DNA from: Micromonospora sp. RHAY321
GTDB lineage: Bacteria > Actinomycetota > Actinomycetes > Mycobacteriales > Micromonosporaceae
Direction: 5' to 3'
Assembly: GCF_023896955.1 (NCBI RefSeq)
Contig: NZ_JAMHIW010000004.1
Coordinates: 1-64,000 of the forward strand
DNA length: 64,000 nucleotides
The translations under genes and the position numbers were made by a program. Under the pieces are notes generated by a model. That model did not search any database and was not told where the DNA came from. It saw only the letters and a program-made list of their open reading frames with translations. Of this stretch, positions 63,421 through 64,000 are shown in pieces; within the stretch, counting starts at the first letter, position 1; each line of letters starts with the position of its first letter.

Positions 63421-63670
63421 GCCGCCAAGTCCCGGCAGAGCACCGAGCTCTGGGTACACGACCTCGCAATGTGGACCGGCGAATGGGCCAACCATCGGAC
63501 CCACGGCCGCCAGTCAACCCATGAGCCATAACCCGAGGACACCCTCTCGCCACGCGGCACCGGCAGCGGTCGGCCCAACTACTCAACCAGCCAGCAGGCC
63601 CGCTCGGGACCGCACGCAGGTCACTCAGCCGGGCGGTCCATGGCGGTCCGAACCCAGAACCAGCCGCGCT

Positions 63671-63687
63671 GCTCCCAATCTGCTACC
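63671..63687. repeat. End motif shared with the left end of the island
   Basis: GCTCCCA-ATC-TGCTACC here matches GCTCCCA-CCC-TGCTCCC at 51701-51717, 13 of 17 bases. Each copy lies inside the island near a junction. Confidence 0.45.
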
Positions 63688-63708
63688 AATGTAAGCGGCA
63701 CATACGGC

Positions 63709-63743
63709 GAAGCCCGTTACCGACCACTCCGGTAACGGGCTTC
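63709..63743. terminator. Hairpin terminator of the tRNA-Val gene
   Basis: A perfect 14-bp stem (GAAGCCCGTTACCG and its complement) with a seven-base loop lies 20 bases beyond the tRNA 3' end on its transcribed side. Confidence 0.75.
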
Positions 63744-63763
63744 TGACCTGCACAAACTAAGGG

Positions 63764-63835
63764 TGGGCGATGCTGGTATCGAACCAGCGACCTCTTCGGT
63801 GTGAACGAAGCGCTCTCCCACTGAGCTAATCGCCC
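63764..63835 (-). tRNA. tRNA-Val (anticodon CAC)
   Basis: A 72-base cloverleaf. The acceptor stem GGGCGAT/ATCGCCC and D-arm TTAGCTCAGTGGGAGAGC are intact. The anticodon arm CTTCG-TTCACAC-CGAAG has loop anticodon CAC, which reads GUG valine codons. The T-arm GCTGGTTCGATACCAGC is intact and the discriminator is A. The next bases are CCC, so CCA is not encoded. The 3' part is repeated at 51541-51583. A TAGAGT hexamer at 63853-63848 may be its -10. Confidence 0.95.
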
Positions 63836-63885
63836 TCAGCGCCGATGACTCTACCCGATCGTGGGACCGGACCGGAAATCCGGGG

Positions 63886-64000
63886 TCAGCGCGCGTCGAG
63901 GTACTGCATCGCCTCGTCCACCACGTCGATGCCGAGGCTGTACTTGAGCGACAGCCAGACCACCGTGCCCACGAAGACCAGGCCGACGGAGCCGAGCACG
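63886..64000 (-). CDS. C-terminus of a hypothetical membrane protein (partial)
   Basis: The frame entering from the window end encodes at least 37 residues: a membrane helix (LGSVGLVFVGTVVWLSLKY), then SLGIDVVDEAMQYLDAR and a stop. The short basic/acidic tail after a last helix suggests an integral membrane protein. The 5' part is outside the window, and the family cannot be named. Confidence 0.5.
   Translation of the reverse strand, partial: VLGSVGLVFVGTVVWLSLKYSLGIDVVDEAMQYLDAR

Overview
The window is about 64 kb of very GC-rich DNA with dense genes, GTG and TTG starts, GGAGG-type ribosome binding sites and strong GC hairpin terminators without U-runs. ANTAR regulators, an F420-dependent oxidoreductase, DUF4383 and LtrA membrane proteins, a CU044_5270 partner of an ECF sigma factor, secreted GH10, GH11 and GH92 glycosidases and a rifamycin phosphotransferase behind a RAE box all point to a filamentous, soil-type actinomycete. 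Micromonosporaceae is the best fit, but that is an inference from gene content alone.

Positions 1-31,000 are rich in secreted polysaccharide enzymes. They hold a large GH92 mannosidase-family protein, a Tat/lipoprotein serine hydrolase, a GH10 xylanase, a secreted metallophosphoesterase with a CBM60-like domain, an LPITG-anchored surface protein and a GH11 xylanase with a carbohydrate-binding domain. Stress and regulatory genes lie among them: a SigB/F-type sigma factor, two translationally coupled GAF-ANTAR proteins, a LAL regulator and a GlxA-type regulator. There is also a small ATP-dependent DNA ligase. The two xylanase promoters share a TTTCCGGAA palindrome just upstream of the -35 box.

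Positions 31,000-51,400 carry a Ser/Thr kinase, an HIT-like protein, rph with its rifamycin-associated element, membrane proteins, an ECF sigma/anti-sigma-like pair, and several divergent regulator-target pairs with visible operators (TetR/FAD monooxygenase, Rrf2/cupin). Small metabolic enzymes follow (PhzF, LLM oxidoreductase, YciI, NIPSNAP, cyclase).

Positions 51,541-63,835 look like a roughly 12.2-kb island at a tRNA-Val(CAC) gene. The intact tRNA is at the right end. A 43-bp copy of its 3' part, with one mismatch, sits at the left end in the same orientation. Inside are a TetR/SDR pair with a perfect 24-bp palindrome, two tandem paralogous secreted beta-helix proteins, an ankyrin/DUF6461-like protein, a PadR/membrane-protein pair, and decayed TPR and HEAT-like genes. 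No integrase is recognisable, so the island appears old or partly deleted. A helically phased GTT array and a short motif present at both ends support a mobile origin.
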